In this document: piece by piece, positions 42,471 to 54,157 of the stretch | Numbering within the stretch: position 1 is the stretch's first letter | Layout of the letters: the number at the start of each line of letters is the position of its first letter | From: Acanthaster planci | Lineage: Eukaryota; Echinodermata; Asteroidea; Valvatida; Acanthasteridae | Direction: 5' to 3' | DNA length: 64,000 nucleotides | Assembly (NCBI RefSeq): GCF_001949145.1 | Contig: NW_019091390.1 | Coordinates: forward strand, 1 to 64,000 | Translations under genes and position numbers: made by a program | The notes under the pieces: generated by a model | Seen by the model: the letters and a program-made list of their open reading frames with translations, nothing else | The model's database searches: none | What the model was told of the DNA's origin: nothing

Positions 42471-43532
42471 TCCTATAAGACTAATAAGGACTTTACAATC
42501 GTGAGATACTGCGTGGTCTTCGCACAAGTCGCACTAAAACTCGAGATTCCAAAAAGGAGGCGGGCCCTCTCTTAATATTAACTAAAGAAGATGATCGTGC
42601 AACAAGTAGGGTTAGCAAAAACTGCTCTCGAGGGCCAAATTTTCATGGCAGAACGCTCATTATTACTCCAATTGTATCTCATAATCTTGGACAGTTTTTG
42701 GATGACAACTAAAGCTGTTTTTCTAGGGGGGGTTGTGACTTCCAAACTCATTGGGCAACAATGCCATACACCCATGGATAAACAGATGTTGAAAGAATTG
42801 GAACCCATCGCCCGTTTTGTATTGTTTTTTGTAATGTATTCTTTCAACATTTTAAAATGTGGGAACAGTTCACAGAGGGACTATAATGAGGGTGCAGAGG
42901 TTCGAAATGTTTAATAGTTTTGAAAAGTGGTTTAAAAGTAATTAATACTTTTTTATTCTTTTTTTTTAAATAATATAATACTTTCGGTAAAATCCCGCGC
43001 TAATGGACGGACTAATATCGTTGATTATAGGTCACAGTACTGATTGATGCATCACTCCAGTTTCTGACAGCAAATAAAGAGAACGAACCTACAATTGTAA
43101 AATGTTTATGCGACCCTCGGCGGTATAGAAGGTGGTATTCATTTGCCAGGAATTGTATCACAACGCCCAGCAGGATGGAGGGTTTTTAGTACGAGAGGGG
43201 CGGTTCACCTTACCCTTGTGGTTGATTCTGGATTGACCGCAGGGAGTTTTTCCTATGCATAACTCGAAAACCATTGCTCGAGCAAAATTGAATTAATTTT
43301 CCACACATTGGCTAGACTCTGAAACAGCTCCGAGGTTGCCACCTCGGAGCTAAATTCTCTCAAAAAATGTGTGCACCATTCAAAACACACATTTGATGGT
43401 TGTCAATCATTAATTAAGCAGAAAAGACTAAAGGCTAGATATTTTAATCCTTTAAATTTTAATCGTTTATGCTATTAGTTATCGTTAGCTCCAGACAGAA
43501 CTTATAAGGTTTAGAAATTAAGATAAGACTGC

Positions 43533-43540
43533 TTTATAAA
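43533..43540 (+). promoter_or_regulatory. Candidate TATA box of PLA2 gene A
   Basis: TTTATAAA lies about 95 bp upstream of the ATG at 43633, a plausible core promoter with a short 5' UTR. Confidence 0.45.
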
Positions 43541-43632
43541 ACGGGACAGAGAGTCTGGATGAGCAAAAGAATTAAACACAAAGGTCCCAACTTTTAAACT
43601 TCGCTGGTAGGCTTCATTTTGATAGCAGCGCT

Positions 43633-46183
43633 ATGAGGACTTTGTTCGGGCCAGTGCTTTCTCTTCTGCTGGTTGTCTGCTCGGGTAAGACAAACACTTT
43701 CGTTATGCAAACATTTCCAGGATTTTTAGGGATAAGGAAAGAATAAAATAATATGAAAATGGGTAATCGAGAGCAAAAAGCTTCTACACAGCTATTCTGG
43801 CCTTTCACCATAGGATTTGAAGTTCTTTGTCCTCACATTAGAGAGCGCTTAGATGGCGTGTGCGTAGTCAGGCGAAGCCTTTGCCGCCTAGTAAGCTTTG
43901 CTTCCGCTTGGGTTATGTTTCTGCCCTTTTTGCGGTAACTAAGATGTGTATTGTGCGACAACAAGCATAGTAAAACGGATCGAATACAGCCTTGGTGTCA
44001 TTATACCTACAGATCTGAATCATGAAACAGTGAAACAGTGGGAAATGACACGTGTTGGAATGAGTGATAAACACGTACGGATAGTTACCACGCAGGGTAT
44101 TATATAGTGCATGTATGCACAAAATACATCTATACACAACATCGAAATATCCCATACTATGCAACAATGGCGTATCTAGCGGGGGCAACTTGGCCATCCC
44201 CCGATGGATTGTTCTAAATAATACTTCGTGGTCGTTTGTGAAAGCACTCTTCCCTCACTTTCTTTAATTGCGTAAACTTTAATGTGAAAGTAGTGCGGGT
44301 ACCAGTACGAGTTCACGTGTCATGTTGTCTGGTTAGCGGTCCCTGCATTACCTTATACGCCCTCTCATGTGATCGTTCTGGGCCAATGCAAAGACAGTAT
44401 CGAAGACAGAGGTATGACAAACTTTCCATCCAATTTTCTCCCAATCCGAAACATCATAATAAACGAGACCGCTGGTTGGTCCTCACCAACTGTTTTAGCG
44501 CAGTTTCTGGAAACAAAATCCATCTTGTTTCAACACAGTGGTTTATCGCCCTGTCACGCGGTTTGTCCACTTTGTGAACGGCTCTACAACAAACAAAATG
44601 TCCCACTTTTTTCCCTTCTCAGCAGCGGTTCCCCAACAGCCACGCAGCGTGATCGAGTTTGGAGACATGATTCGCTGTCTGACAGACCGTAATATCATCA
44701 GCTCCTGGCTGGACTACGACGGTTACGGTTGCTACTGTGGCCTAGGTGGGACGGGTACTCCACTGGATGACACCGACAGGTCGGTGACCCACCGTGGGTC
44801 GTGAGTTATTGGCTAATTGATTACAAGACGCCAGTTGCAATACGTTTGATTGCAAAAGGCTTGTTGAACTGTGGCCGGTCTCGGTGCATATGCTAACCTG
44901 ACGGTCTTACCCATTAGCAAAAATGAGTTGCAGACAATTCCAATGCATAACCAATTAATGCAGTGCGCTTAAAACTGAGCCTATATGAAACCTGTACATG
45001 TAGTATTGTATGATTATAGTCATTACAGTTAAAGTTCTATGGAGATCTTAAGCGTGAATCAAAGGTCGGCACATCATTTTCAAACTACAAGACGAGATTG
45101 CCATTTCAAATAACTGTCAATACTGGAAAGCCAGCCTGTTAAATTATTGTGCCTGGAATGCGGTTACTCTATAAAACAAACAAAACAAAAAAAAACCGGT
45201 ATTTTTCTTCGTCTCCAACAATGGCCCAAGTGAATTATCTTTCGGAAAAAATCTTTTCAACATTATATGTCACATCACACTTGTGTTGATCACCGGCTCA
45301 GAAACTTTAAGGGCCCGTTGTTCATCGAGTTTTAGGAAAGATGCAGGGCGTTTTGTCGTAAGCGAATGCCGTGTTTCCTTGTTTGTTGGTAAGTAAAGAA
45401 GAATGGTTGAAAGCTGTAAAATTACCAAACTCCAAATGTATCCATTTTCTGATATTACAACTGGGCCTAAAACAAAATCCGTGGTGTTTATTAAACACTA
45501 CTCTCATTGCAGCTCACTTCTTGTATCAAATTATGATAAGCCGATTAAGCGACGTGTACGATATGTTATCCTGCAGGTGTTGTCAATCGCACGATAACTG
45601 TTACGACGTTGTCATGAAGAGCGGCAAGTGCCCCTATGAAAGCCACGTATATGTTATCAACTGTGTTGCTATTATTGAAAACTGCAGAGAGCCCGACGCA
45701 AAAGTAACGTGCAGTAAGTTTTCTTGTTTGCTTTATTTCAATTTACGATAATTGTTACATCTACGTTAATTGTAGGAGAAAATATATCATGAAAAAATAT
45801 ATCATGACTGAGTATGCCAAAATGCGCCTAAAGACGGTATTTTTTTCCTGCTAAGCTTTAAATACCCCGGTCTGCTCCAATCTGTCACTGTGCCTCTCTT
45901 GGGCCAAGCTTCTAGAATTAGAACACCTCTTTACACTTAAAAAAACTATACACTGCGCGAGAATTGGTTTTACTTTTGAAAACTGCTGAATTCTGTCTTT
46001 TCCCATTTTTCCCCTTGAATTTTAACCCCTTACCCAGAACGGGCCGAGGACTACGGGTGGCTGGATAGTCCGTGGAGTGAATGTGCGGCGGCCATGTGCG
46101 AGTGTGACCGCATTGGGGCCGAGTGTTTCGCCGCCAGTTACTACGATTCCTCACTGAAAAATTGGCCACAGGACAACTGCTAA
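43633..46183 (+). CDS. Secreted phospholipase A2, group I-like (gene A)
   Basis: It should hydrolyse the sn-2 ester of glycerophospholipids with Ca2+, extracellularly. Exons: 43633-43684, 44623-44779, 45577-45713 and 46038-46183, intron phases 1, 2, 1; 163 residues. Exon 1 is the signal peptide (MRTLFGPVLSLLLVVCS). A short propeptide ends in QQPR, and the mature chain starts SVIEFGDMIRC, which puts a cysteine at position 11 as in group I enzymes. The calcium loop YGCYCGLGG and GTPLDDTDR close exon 2. CCQSHDNCY in exon 3 holds the catalytic His48-Asp49, and CECDR in exon 4 the catalytic Asp99. Exon 3 has one cysteine (VINC or IENC) more than the standard 14, giving an odd total of 15 in the mature chain. 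It is the first of three tandem genes. A digestive, defence or egg function is possible; the sequence does not decide. Confidence 0.92.
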
Positions 46184-48212
46184 GTCGCACGTGATTGAAA
46201 CAAGACTGGACGTGTCTCATCCTATCCACATTCCTACCTTAATGTTGAAATTGAGTAGATAGAAATTTCGACTGTTTCTGCTGTGGCCTCCAAAGTAGGC
46301 TCCACGCATAATTTATCCTTTCTTCACAGCATCGTACGTTTTCAGGACCTGTTTGTTTCTCAAGATGAACTCTTCCATCATAATTGCATTTTCATAATGA
46401 GATGTATTTTTTAAATCACTTCATCGCCGATTTTTTCTCAACAGACCTATTTAGGCAATATGAATAACACAGTTTGTGAAACTAAACATGCATGTTCTGG
46501 GCCACTCGAAACGGTGCCAGGGGCCCAGGGTACCCTCAACCCCTTTTTTTTTGTTTTTAGCTTTCCACTCATTTTTTTTATCAACAAGAATCTTTGTCGT
46601 GGAATGTGTGCGTGATATGGAGTGTGCAGCTCAGAAAGAGACACTTATGCACTCACAAATAAGATCCATTTATGTGTATTTAACACGTAAGGAATACCAT
46701 TCTTTTCCCCGAAGCAGAACATTCAAGGTCTTCCTTTTTTAATTTAATCCTCTATTTCCAAAAAGAAAGGTTCTGAATCAGCGTCTACTTATTATGTAGT
46801 TATTCAGGGGAATATTTAAAGCGATCAAAATTAATGCGGATGCTAATTACATGTACGTTTAACAGTACGATACCCGGGTATCAATATGTTACCACCGACT
46901 CACTTGAGAAGTCAGCATTAAACCCTTGAGTTTCAGCAGCGACATTTCTCACGAAGTGTGTGTCCTCATTTTAAAGAGTCACAGCACGGAAAAGGCACAG
47001 AGGAGCTGAAATCGCACCTCATAGATTGCAGTGACTTCATCCATTTGCAACCAACCTTCGCAGTCAGCCATCTGTGATGCCAGATCCTGTAAAAAGGACT
47101 GCATTCGCTACGGCTATACTGTTTTTCATCTTGGCTCGCAAGCGAAAAAAAAACATAAGTAAAATAAACACAAAATGCAAGCTCCACTTCCAAAAGAGGC
47201 AGTGTGGATTGACAGGCCTTACTATGAGGCATCCAGTCAACTCGACCGTTTGGCAACTGGAGTCGAACCAAATCGAACATTTCGCCCACTCGACCCTCTG
47301 TTTGCTGCATTGGTCTCGTCTGTCGTTTGTTCCGTTCCTTTGCTCACAGAACCACTGTGCCTTGGAATATTACTGTGTTCCTGTGATAAGCAAGAGGCTA
47401 TTATAAACTTGGCAAGCAACCTGAGGCCGTGTCCAAAATGGGCTTCCAGAACTACGGCTAGGTCTATTGTCTGCGCGTCTCCACGCAATTCCAATGGAGC
47501 GAAGACCTAGGCCTAGCTCTAGACAAGAGGTTCGGATGCAGCCTTAATCTCTCATCACCTGCACAGGGATTTGTAAACTAAGCTGCTCATGAAGATAGCA
47601 ATATTAAATTAAAAGAAATTAAACTGGATGTATTAAAGCGCAAAAGATAAACGATTCAAGCGATTTCACGAATGCGAGATAACACTTGACCATCGAACGG
47701 CCAATACACTAATCACGTTTACCGAGTATTGGACTGAGACAAGTCTAAAACCGGGGTAAAAAATGAAATCGATAAAGCGTGACGTCCCTTCAATGCCTCC
47801 ATATGGATGTCTGGCTACGTTCATTTCTATCAGATCAAGGGGGTGCTGTATTCATCCCTTACGTGCACCTATTGATGGAGATCTTCGTTCCATGGGAGTT
47901 CACACGGACATGTTAGGGAGTTGCCATGATGATGAATAGAGAAAGTGGCCAGCGCAAATAGCCTTGTTTTTTTTCTAAAGCGCACCGAGCACAAAAGGAA
48001 ATTTCCGCGACATAATCGTCGTCGCCATTTCACCCTGTGTCCTCACAGTATTTGCTTCTTTTAAACGGCGAACCGAGGAGTGAAACAGCCAGTCGGGGGA
48101 CAGATTTGACAACGTGCGAGGCTAGAAGGAGGGACTGATATATAGCCTCGACCTAGCCTCCATCTGGTGAGAATTATTGTTCAATTATAATTCGTGAGGC
48201 TCTGAAAACAAG
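46184..48212. other. Intergenic region between PLA2 genes A and B
   Basis: No gene, RNA or recognised repeat is visible apart from the core promoter of gene B near the end. No AATAAA is seen close after gene A. Confidence 0.55.
48139..48144 (+). promoter_or_regulatory. Candidate TATA box of PLA2 gene B
   Basis: TATATA lies about 70 bp upstream of the ATG at 48213. Confidence 0.45.
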
Positions 48213-51200
48213 ATGGAGGCGACGTGCAGGTTGCTGATCGCATCGGCCGTTGTGGTGGTTTCGATGACTGTCGTAGGTAAGTGCTATTTTTTTCCAATTT
48301 CATAGAGCTGCTTAAACACACAATTTGCTTAAGCATGAAAAAACCTTGCTCGACAAATCAGGTTACCTGCAAAAACTCCATGTGATGTACATGTATATTG
48401 GTTTGGAATGGTATTTACCTGTCGTTTGGTTAGCATGACAATCACATAAATTTTGAGCTGATAACCTTTGTTTATTAAGCAAGGTTTTTTCGCACTTAAA
48501 CAAATTCCGTACTTATTCTAAGCAGCTCTATGAAATTGGCCCCTGGTTTAATTATTTAAGATTATTAGTCTGTGTTCCATTTAAGCTCATTTCTGATAGA
48601 ATCATAAGGTGGGATCATGATTCCATGCACCTATAGATGTCTGTATGCGTAAACCTGTACGCTCTCTGTGTTCTTGACCGTTCTGCCATTTGACTTGAAG
48701 CACACTTCTCTTCTTCAGTAATACGAACCCCGGGTATTTCCCAATTTTTGTTCATGTAATTCCTAGACGAATGTTTTACCAAACAATTAAACGTAGATGC
48801 AAATAAAAACTTGTATGTTAGGACGTAACCAACAAATTCAGGCCCCAGGGGTATACCAGGCATCATTTATACTTATGCATGGTAACATAATGCCAAATTC
48901 AAATTGCATTCCAGCTGCCTGACAATTCTGAAATGATTACAATACACTTTTTAGATTTAGGCCTAGACTGCATTAATAAACAATATTCTTCATTTTGAAG
49001 CACAAACTTACCGCGGAGATTTATGTAGGATCATTTTGGCCATTTAAACGTTCACTGTTGTGAGCAGTGAATCTTATATTCATTTGTGTGATAAAATATA
49101 ATGAATTACACCACCTTGCCAGATAGAACTTTTCCAATCTGCAGGTTTTTCATTGAAAACATAAAATGAAACAAACATGATGGCTGAAAACATTGCTGAA
49201 ATTTTTGTCCATGGTTCCTTGTTCCACCACCAAAAAAATGCGGTATTATAATTAAACCCTTTTCTTTTAGTAAAGCTAGAATTAACTTCCAGCTTTAGCG
49301 AAAACTGGTGTCGTCTGTTTAGCACACATTCCAGTGGGCCGACAAAGGCTTAACTCCAACGTTGTTTATGAACTATTTATGACCGTGAAAGGTCAATCCA
49401 AAGGGTTCACGAGGTGTATAAACTGTTAATTATCCTGCCCACTGAAAACATCTGTTCCAAAATCAAAATGCGAATTTACAAGTCCGTTTTGTATTCTTTG
49501 TCAACAATAAATGCTTCTCTTCGAAATGTTCAGGGGGTAACTGGCTTATTATCGTGTACTTTCTCAAATCGCCAAAGAAAAGAAAATTTAAACACGCCGG
49601 ATGTACAAAATTCTAACAACCTTTTTTACTGAAGTATCCATTAAAGTTTCTCCCCAGATAGATTCAACGGTTTTCCTGATAGTGGAAAAATTAATTCACG
49701 TTAGCGCAAAAACTAAAGACGCACCAAATACCCTTAAAAGATGGAACAAAACAAATTGGAACTACAGTTACCGGTAATTGGAATATAAGGCCCATTTGTT
49801 GTTGATATTGATTGGTTTAAATGGCGCTTTCAGCTTATCACGCCATTGGCGCCAAAAACTATACGTTTATTCATAACTTTCATTAATCAGCGTCACATTA
49901 CGGAGTTAGGAAGAAGGCCCAGTTTTAGAGTCAGGGGGAAACTGGAGTACCTAAAGAACCTGCGAGAGCGACAAAGGACTGGAAACCAAAATTTGCACTT
50001 AAAGCCTGGGCTAAGGCGGGACTGGAAAGGCCCATTTACAAAATGTGCATTTAAAAATTTTACCTCGCTCGTATTTCTGTCACAATTGACACGATTAAAG
50101 TTATCTTTATTTCGGATCTACAGAGGCTTGGGATGATTCGTACACCAAGGTACGGACTCGTCGCGATCTGATCGGGCTAGGGAATATGATCGGTAGCGTG
50201 ACAGGTAAGGGGCTATTCGGCGTCATGACTACGTACAACGGCTATGGCTGCTACTGCGGAATAGGGGGACACGGAACACCTGTGGATGACGTAGACAGGT
50301 AAGCCTATGTATGCTAATCATAAATTCCTCTTTTACACGATTATTTTTGACAAGTTACAGCCTGGAGACTTTTTCCCAAGGATAAGATCAGGAAATGGTT
50401 GTGCTGCAATTTCTTATAAATGCTTTATTTGACTTCTAGTGGACACCGTAACTTTGGCTCACGTGGCGCTTGCCATGAGTTAAACCATGTTTTATTTCTC
50501 CATGGTTAAACCCTTTCACTGCAGACGACGTAGTACCAGACGTTAAAAACTATAAGACTGCCGCGGCTTTTTCGCGACGTGAAACGTGTCAGTCGTATCT
50601 GAAAAATTCGCACCAAGGGAGGCTCGATTTTTTTATGATGAATTCGGGCGATTCACAATAGTGCGCCACCAAGAGTTTGCAACACGTTGGCCAATCATAA
50701 CGCACGAAATCTGTCGACCCTTTCCAAACGCGCATTGGGTCGACAAGTTTCGCCCATTGTGATTGGCCAACGCGTTGCAAACTCTTGGTGGCGCACTATT
50801 GTGAAACGGCCGTATTGCAGTCATAACGAGAAACTTTCTGTTTCACCACCAAGATGCTGTCAAGCACACGACCGATGTTTCACGGCAGCACAGCGAGGAG
50901 TATGCTCCACATCTGAGAAGACTATCTACAGTCAGTCCTACAAGTACAAGTCGAAAGACACTCCAAATAACAAGAACGGAATACACGCTGAGATAACGTG
51001 TAGTGAGTAAACAGTGAAAGGTTTAACCCGTTTTCATCGGATGGATAACATAACAGTGGAAGGAAAGCGGAGGATCGCCTCGGGAACGGGACCATCCTCC
51101 GCGGCATTATGACTTGTCACGCCCACAAAAATCCTGAAGTTCTCCTTAGGTCCTCAAATATTTGAGAGGAGCAAATAATTTGGGAACTTCTTGATGTTAT

Positions 51201-51691
51201 TTTCGTGGAACTGGTTGGCTTTAAAATACTTTGAAAAGAAAATGAACTATACACCCACAAATCGCCCTTTTCTCTTTATTTAAAAAAATACCGTGGAGCA
51301 CTCCAAGTTGGCCTCTTGCACGGTCCACTAAGGTGTGGCATACATACATGTACATTCTTTGAAGTCGGTGTAACCTTGCAACCATAGGACCCACTTTAAA
51401 CAGTAATGTGGAACTCCACACACTGCGACCGAAATGGTTCATTCGCCAGCGATTCTGGTCATCGTGAAACAACTTATGTCTGTATCATTTTAGTGAATGT
51501 ATTTATATTTTTCATTCTTCAATTCGTATATAGATCCAGCTTCTTCTTACAAAAGGGCAAAGGAAGGTGCTTACCAGGCCCTGTGCTCCAAGACGATCTG
51601 TGAATGCGACCGACAATTAGCGACGTGTTTCGCCACTCATAAGCACAACGACAAGTTCAGAGGATACGACAGAAAGAAATGCGGGCAATAA
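48213..51691 (+). CDS. Secreted phospholipase A2 paralogue with reduced disulfide set (gene B)
   Basis: Exons: 48213-48276, 50124-50298, 50854-51002 and 51534-51691, phases 1, 2, 1; 181 residues. The signal peptide is MEATCRLLIASAVVVVSMTV. A longer propeptide ends in RTRR, and the mature chain starts DLIGLGNMIGS. The calcium loop YGCYCGIGG, GTPVDDVDR, CCQAHDRCF (His48-Asp49; Phe replaces the usual Tyr52) and CECDR (Asp99) are intact, so catalysis is plausible. Position 11 is Ser, and the Cys77 region (YSQSYKYKSKDT) has no cysteine, leaving 12 mature cysteines instead of 14. Exon 3 is also rich in Lys. Intron 1 contains MITE family 1 (48294-48541) and intron 2 a palindromic MITE ending about 40 bp before exon 3. 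Confidence 0.92.
48294..48541. mobile_element. MITE family 1, copy 2
   Basis: The inverted ends CCAATTTCATAGAGCTGCTTA and the matching right arm (TAAGCAGCTCTATGAAATTGG) enclose about 200 bp of further inverted sequence. It starts 18 bp after the exon 1 donor of PLA2 gene B. Related to 39903-40203, but without the nested insert. Confidence 0.8.
50645..50812. mobile_element. MITE family 2, full palindromic copy
   Basis: About 50-bp inverted arms share TTCACAATAGTGCGCCACC, AAGAGTTTGCAAC and GTTGGCCAATCA. The centre carries GTCGACCC/GGGTCGAC. It lies in PLA2 gene B intron 2, about 40 bp from the exon 3 acceptor. A derivative with one arm missing lies at 42128-42242. Confidence 0.85.
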
Positions 51692-51692
51692 A
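51687..51692 (+). terminator. AATAAA overlapping the stop codon of PLA2 gene B
   Basis: The hexamer AATAAA contains the TAA stop (51689-51691). If used, the 3' UTR would be very short; it may be coincidental. Confidence 0.3.
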
Positions 51693-54157
51693 TCACTTAA
51701 CCGTTGTTTTCGGAGTGGAAACGTACTTATCAGTGAGAAGTTTAATGAACCGAATTTTGTAAAACTCCAGTGGACGTATTAAGTCCGCCAATTGAGATAA
51801 GAACAAATCAAAGAACTGGAAATTTCGAAAAGAGCCGCCTTGGAATGCCGTGTTAATTCGTCTCTCTTAATCAAATATTATCTAAAATGCATGCATGGAT
51901 CTTTTACTATGTACACTGTATATTAATAGGCGTTTCAAGTATCTTTATCGAAAATTTCTGCTAACATACAGGAGAAATTTCAGAAGTCTGATCGGAGTAG
52001 TCATTTGCCAAAAATAACTTTCTAGAAAGGTTAGCAATTTAAGATTTACAGGCGTATAGCTGCAGACCATCGGTCAGTGTTCGTTGTCATGGCTACCTAA
52101 ATCCAGCATCCTGTTTTACTTGGCAAAGCTCGTCCAACATTGGTCCCTTTATGTGTAACACTGTATACAAAAACCCATTTCGAAAATTTTATTTTACCAT
52201 TGAGAAACGTGTCAATTCGCCCGACGGCTCATTTTACCCGATGGGAATCGCCAGACGTGACGTCCCAATTCATATGGCCTAAATGCGGAAGATAAAGCGC
52301 TGCGTCCTAATCTGTTTGGGCTACAACTGAGCACAAGCAGCGTGTGTGGAAAATGCATGAAGCCGCTCGCTGCCAGTTGCCAGCGGCCATTGTATTTTCT
52401 GCTGTAGCCAAGTATTTAGGACTCGACCTCAGTCAAAGCTGAGATAAATTGTGGGGGACAAGCCCAATCGCAATTTAGAAAAGAATACCAAGGAGTGTTT
52501 GCCTGAATGCAGAAAGCTGGTTCAGTATACCATGGTTCCCACAGCGTATGCCTAAAATAGCGCGCTTCCGAGGTCATAGTTTGCAATGGGAGCAGCAATA
52601 CGTGTGCGTTGCTGTCCTAGCAACACGGCTACACGCCGACTTGCAAGCGTGGTTTTTTTCTCGAATGACCATTTTTGAAGTACCGAACTAGCTCATTGTA
52701 AACTTGGTATATTTTTCAGGAAAACTTTTCCCCATTTTATTATACATATTGACATCTTCCAATGACTGTTTGATACAGAGTAGACCTACCCCCTTCAACC
52801 CCCCATAGTACACGAACAAAATGTTTATACTCGTAAGCACATAGAAACGAAGGCAAATTAACTTGTCAGTTCTGGAATGATTGTCTCTTTGTTAATGCTT
52901 GAAAAGATCACCAATATAATGATCTCATTTTAATGCCTATATAAGTTTGTCAACTCCATTGATCACTTACAGAACACATCAACTACGAAATGTAATTGTC
53001 AACATTAATGCATTTTAATCATTTACGAGTCAATAACTGTAAAGCAATCCAAACATTTCCAGATTTTTATTACTTTCTTAAAGTACTTTCAGCTTCGTCA
53101 CTTTTAAACGTAATAGCCTGTATTATTTTTTGTGTGAATAATTCTGTGACTGTTTACAGAAAATATCTATAGAAAATAAATATTTGGATGGATTCGTGCG
53201 ATACTGTTGTACAGGGATCTCTCACTGTCTGGGGTCGTAGAGCATGGATTGTCCGTGAGTTTTGTACGGGTTTTTACTCCAAACCGTAGCCAAAGATGTC
53301 CATTAATTAAAACGGCTTTAGCTTTGGCTCATGCGCTGCAAAAGCCGATGCTATTGCAAAAGGCGACGAAATACTTTATTAAAAATATTTTATTCTTTTG
53401 GATTGTGATTTTGGTGACTGCTATTTTTGGAGCTAAAACATAAAAAGTAAAATCGGTGTGTTGCACGTTTTTTTCTTCCAGTGGCATATTAAAGGTTGGT
53501 ACATGCCCCCATCCCCCAGTTGAAATATAGTGAGCCAAAGTCGCTTCCAGTCCCCTCATTTCACCCTAGTTAAACCTCATTTCGTCAGAACCCTGTTCTA
53601 TTATTAGCAGAGTCATTAGACGTTTATTTTTAAGCCGGAAAAATCTCTTTGCTCCAAGACAGACAGTTAAACTAATAATTCATTCTTTATGAGTAATCAG
53701 CATGACGAACCGGTACCGTACAAGGAAACCCAGATTATGGGGGACAGGCACCCAGACGATTAAAGCCCCCTCTATCGCTAGCCCCTCCTGTCAAGATAAA
53801 GGTGCATCCCTCCCGCACTTTTAAGAAGAGACTTCTCTTGGTACGGTATTATACAGTCGTTTGACATTTTACAAAGGCGCGTCATATCCACAGCCGTGTA
53901 ACCTCAACCAACTTACAAGTTCCTGTGTGATGCATTTAAAATAGCAGCAGAAATGACTCACTGCACCTTATGGGGTTGGTTTGACCGTAGGTTTTACGTA
54001 CGGTCCCCTGTATGACGTGGGTGGATAGTTGTGGATTTGGTTGTTATAAACTCGAATTTTTAAAGCTCTCTTCCACTCTCGTACTGGATGGAGATAGGAC
54101 ATCTAAATCAACGGACATTGTAAATCAGTCCATGTTAGCGCCGTTGTCGCTTTGAAA
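51692..54157. other. Intergenic region between PLA2 genes B and C
   Basis: I see no coding sequence, RNA or repeat family that I can support. A TTATAAA at 54044-54050, about 110 bp upstream of the gene C ATG, is a possible TATA box. Confidence 0.5.

Larger units (their letters stand above)
37130..43632. other. Intergenic region between the divergent HYR and PLA2 genes
   Basis: No gene is supported here. It holds a small repeat near 39825-39878, the MITE at 39903-40203, a partial transposon arm at 40300-40520, repeat scraps with a GGCGTAGCTAG-type motif near 40685, a degenerate ATTTCGCCATT-type short repeat at 42000-42440 with a truncated MITE inside it, and a hairpin at 43326-43351. Confidence 0.6.
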
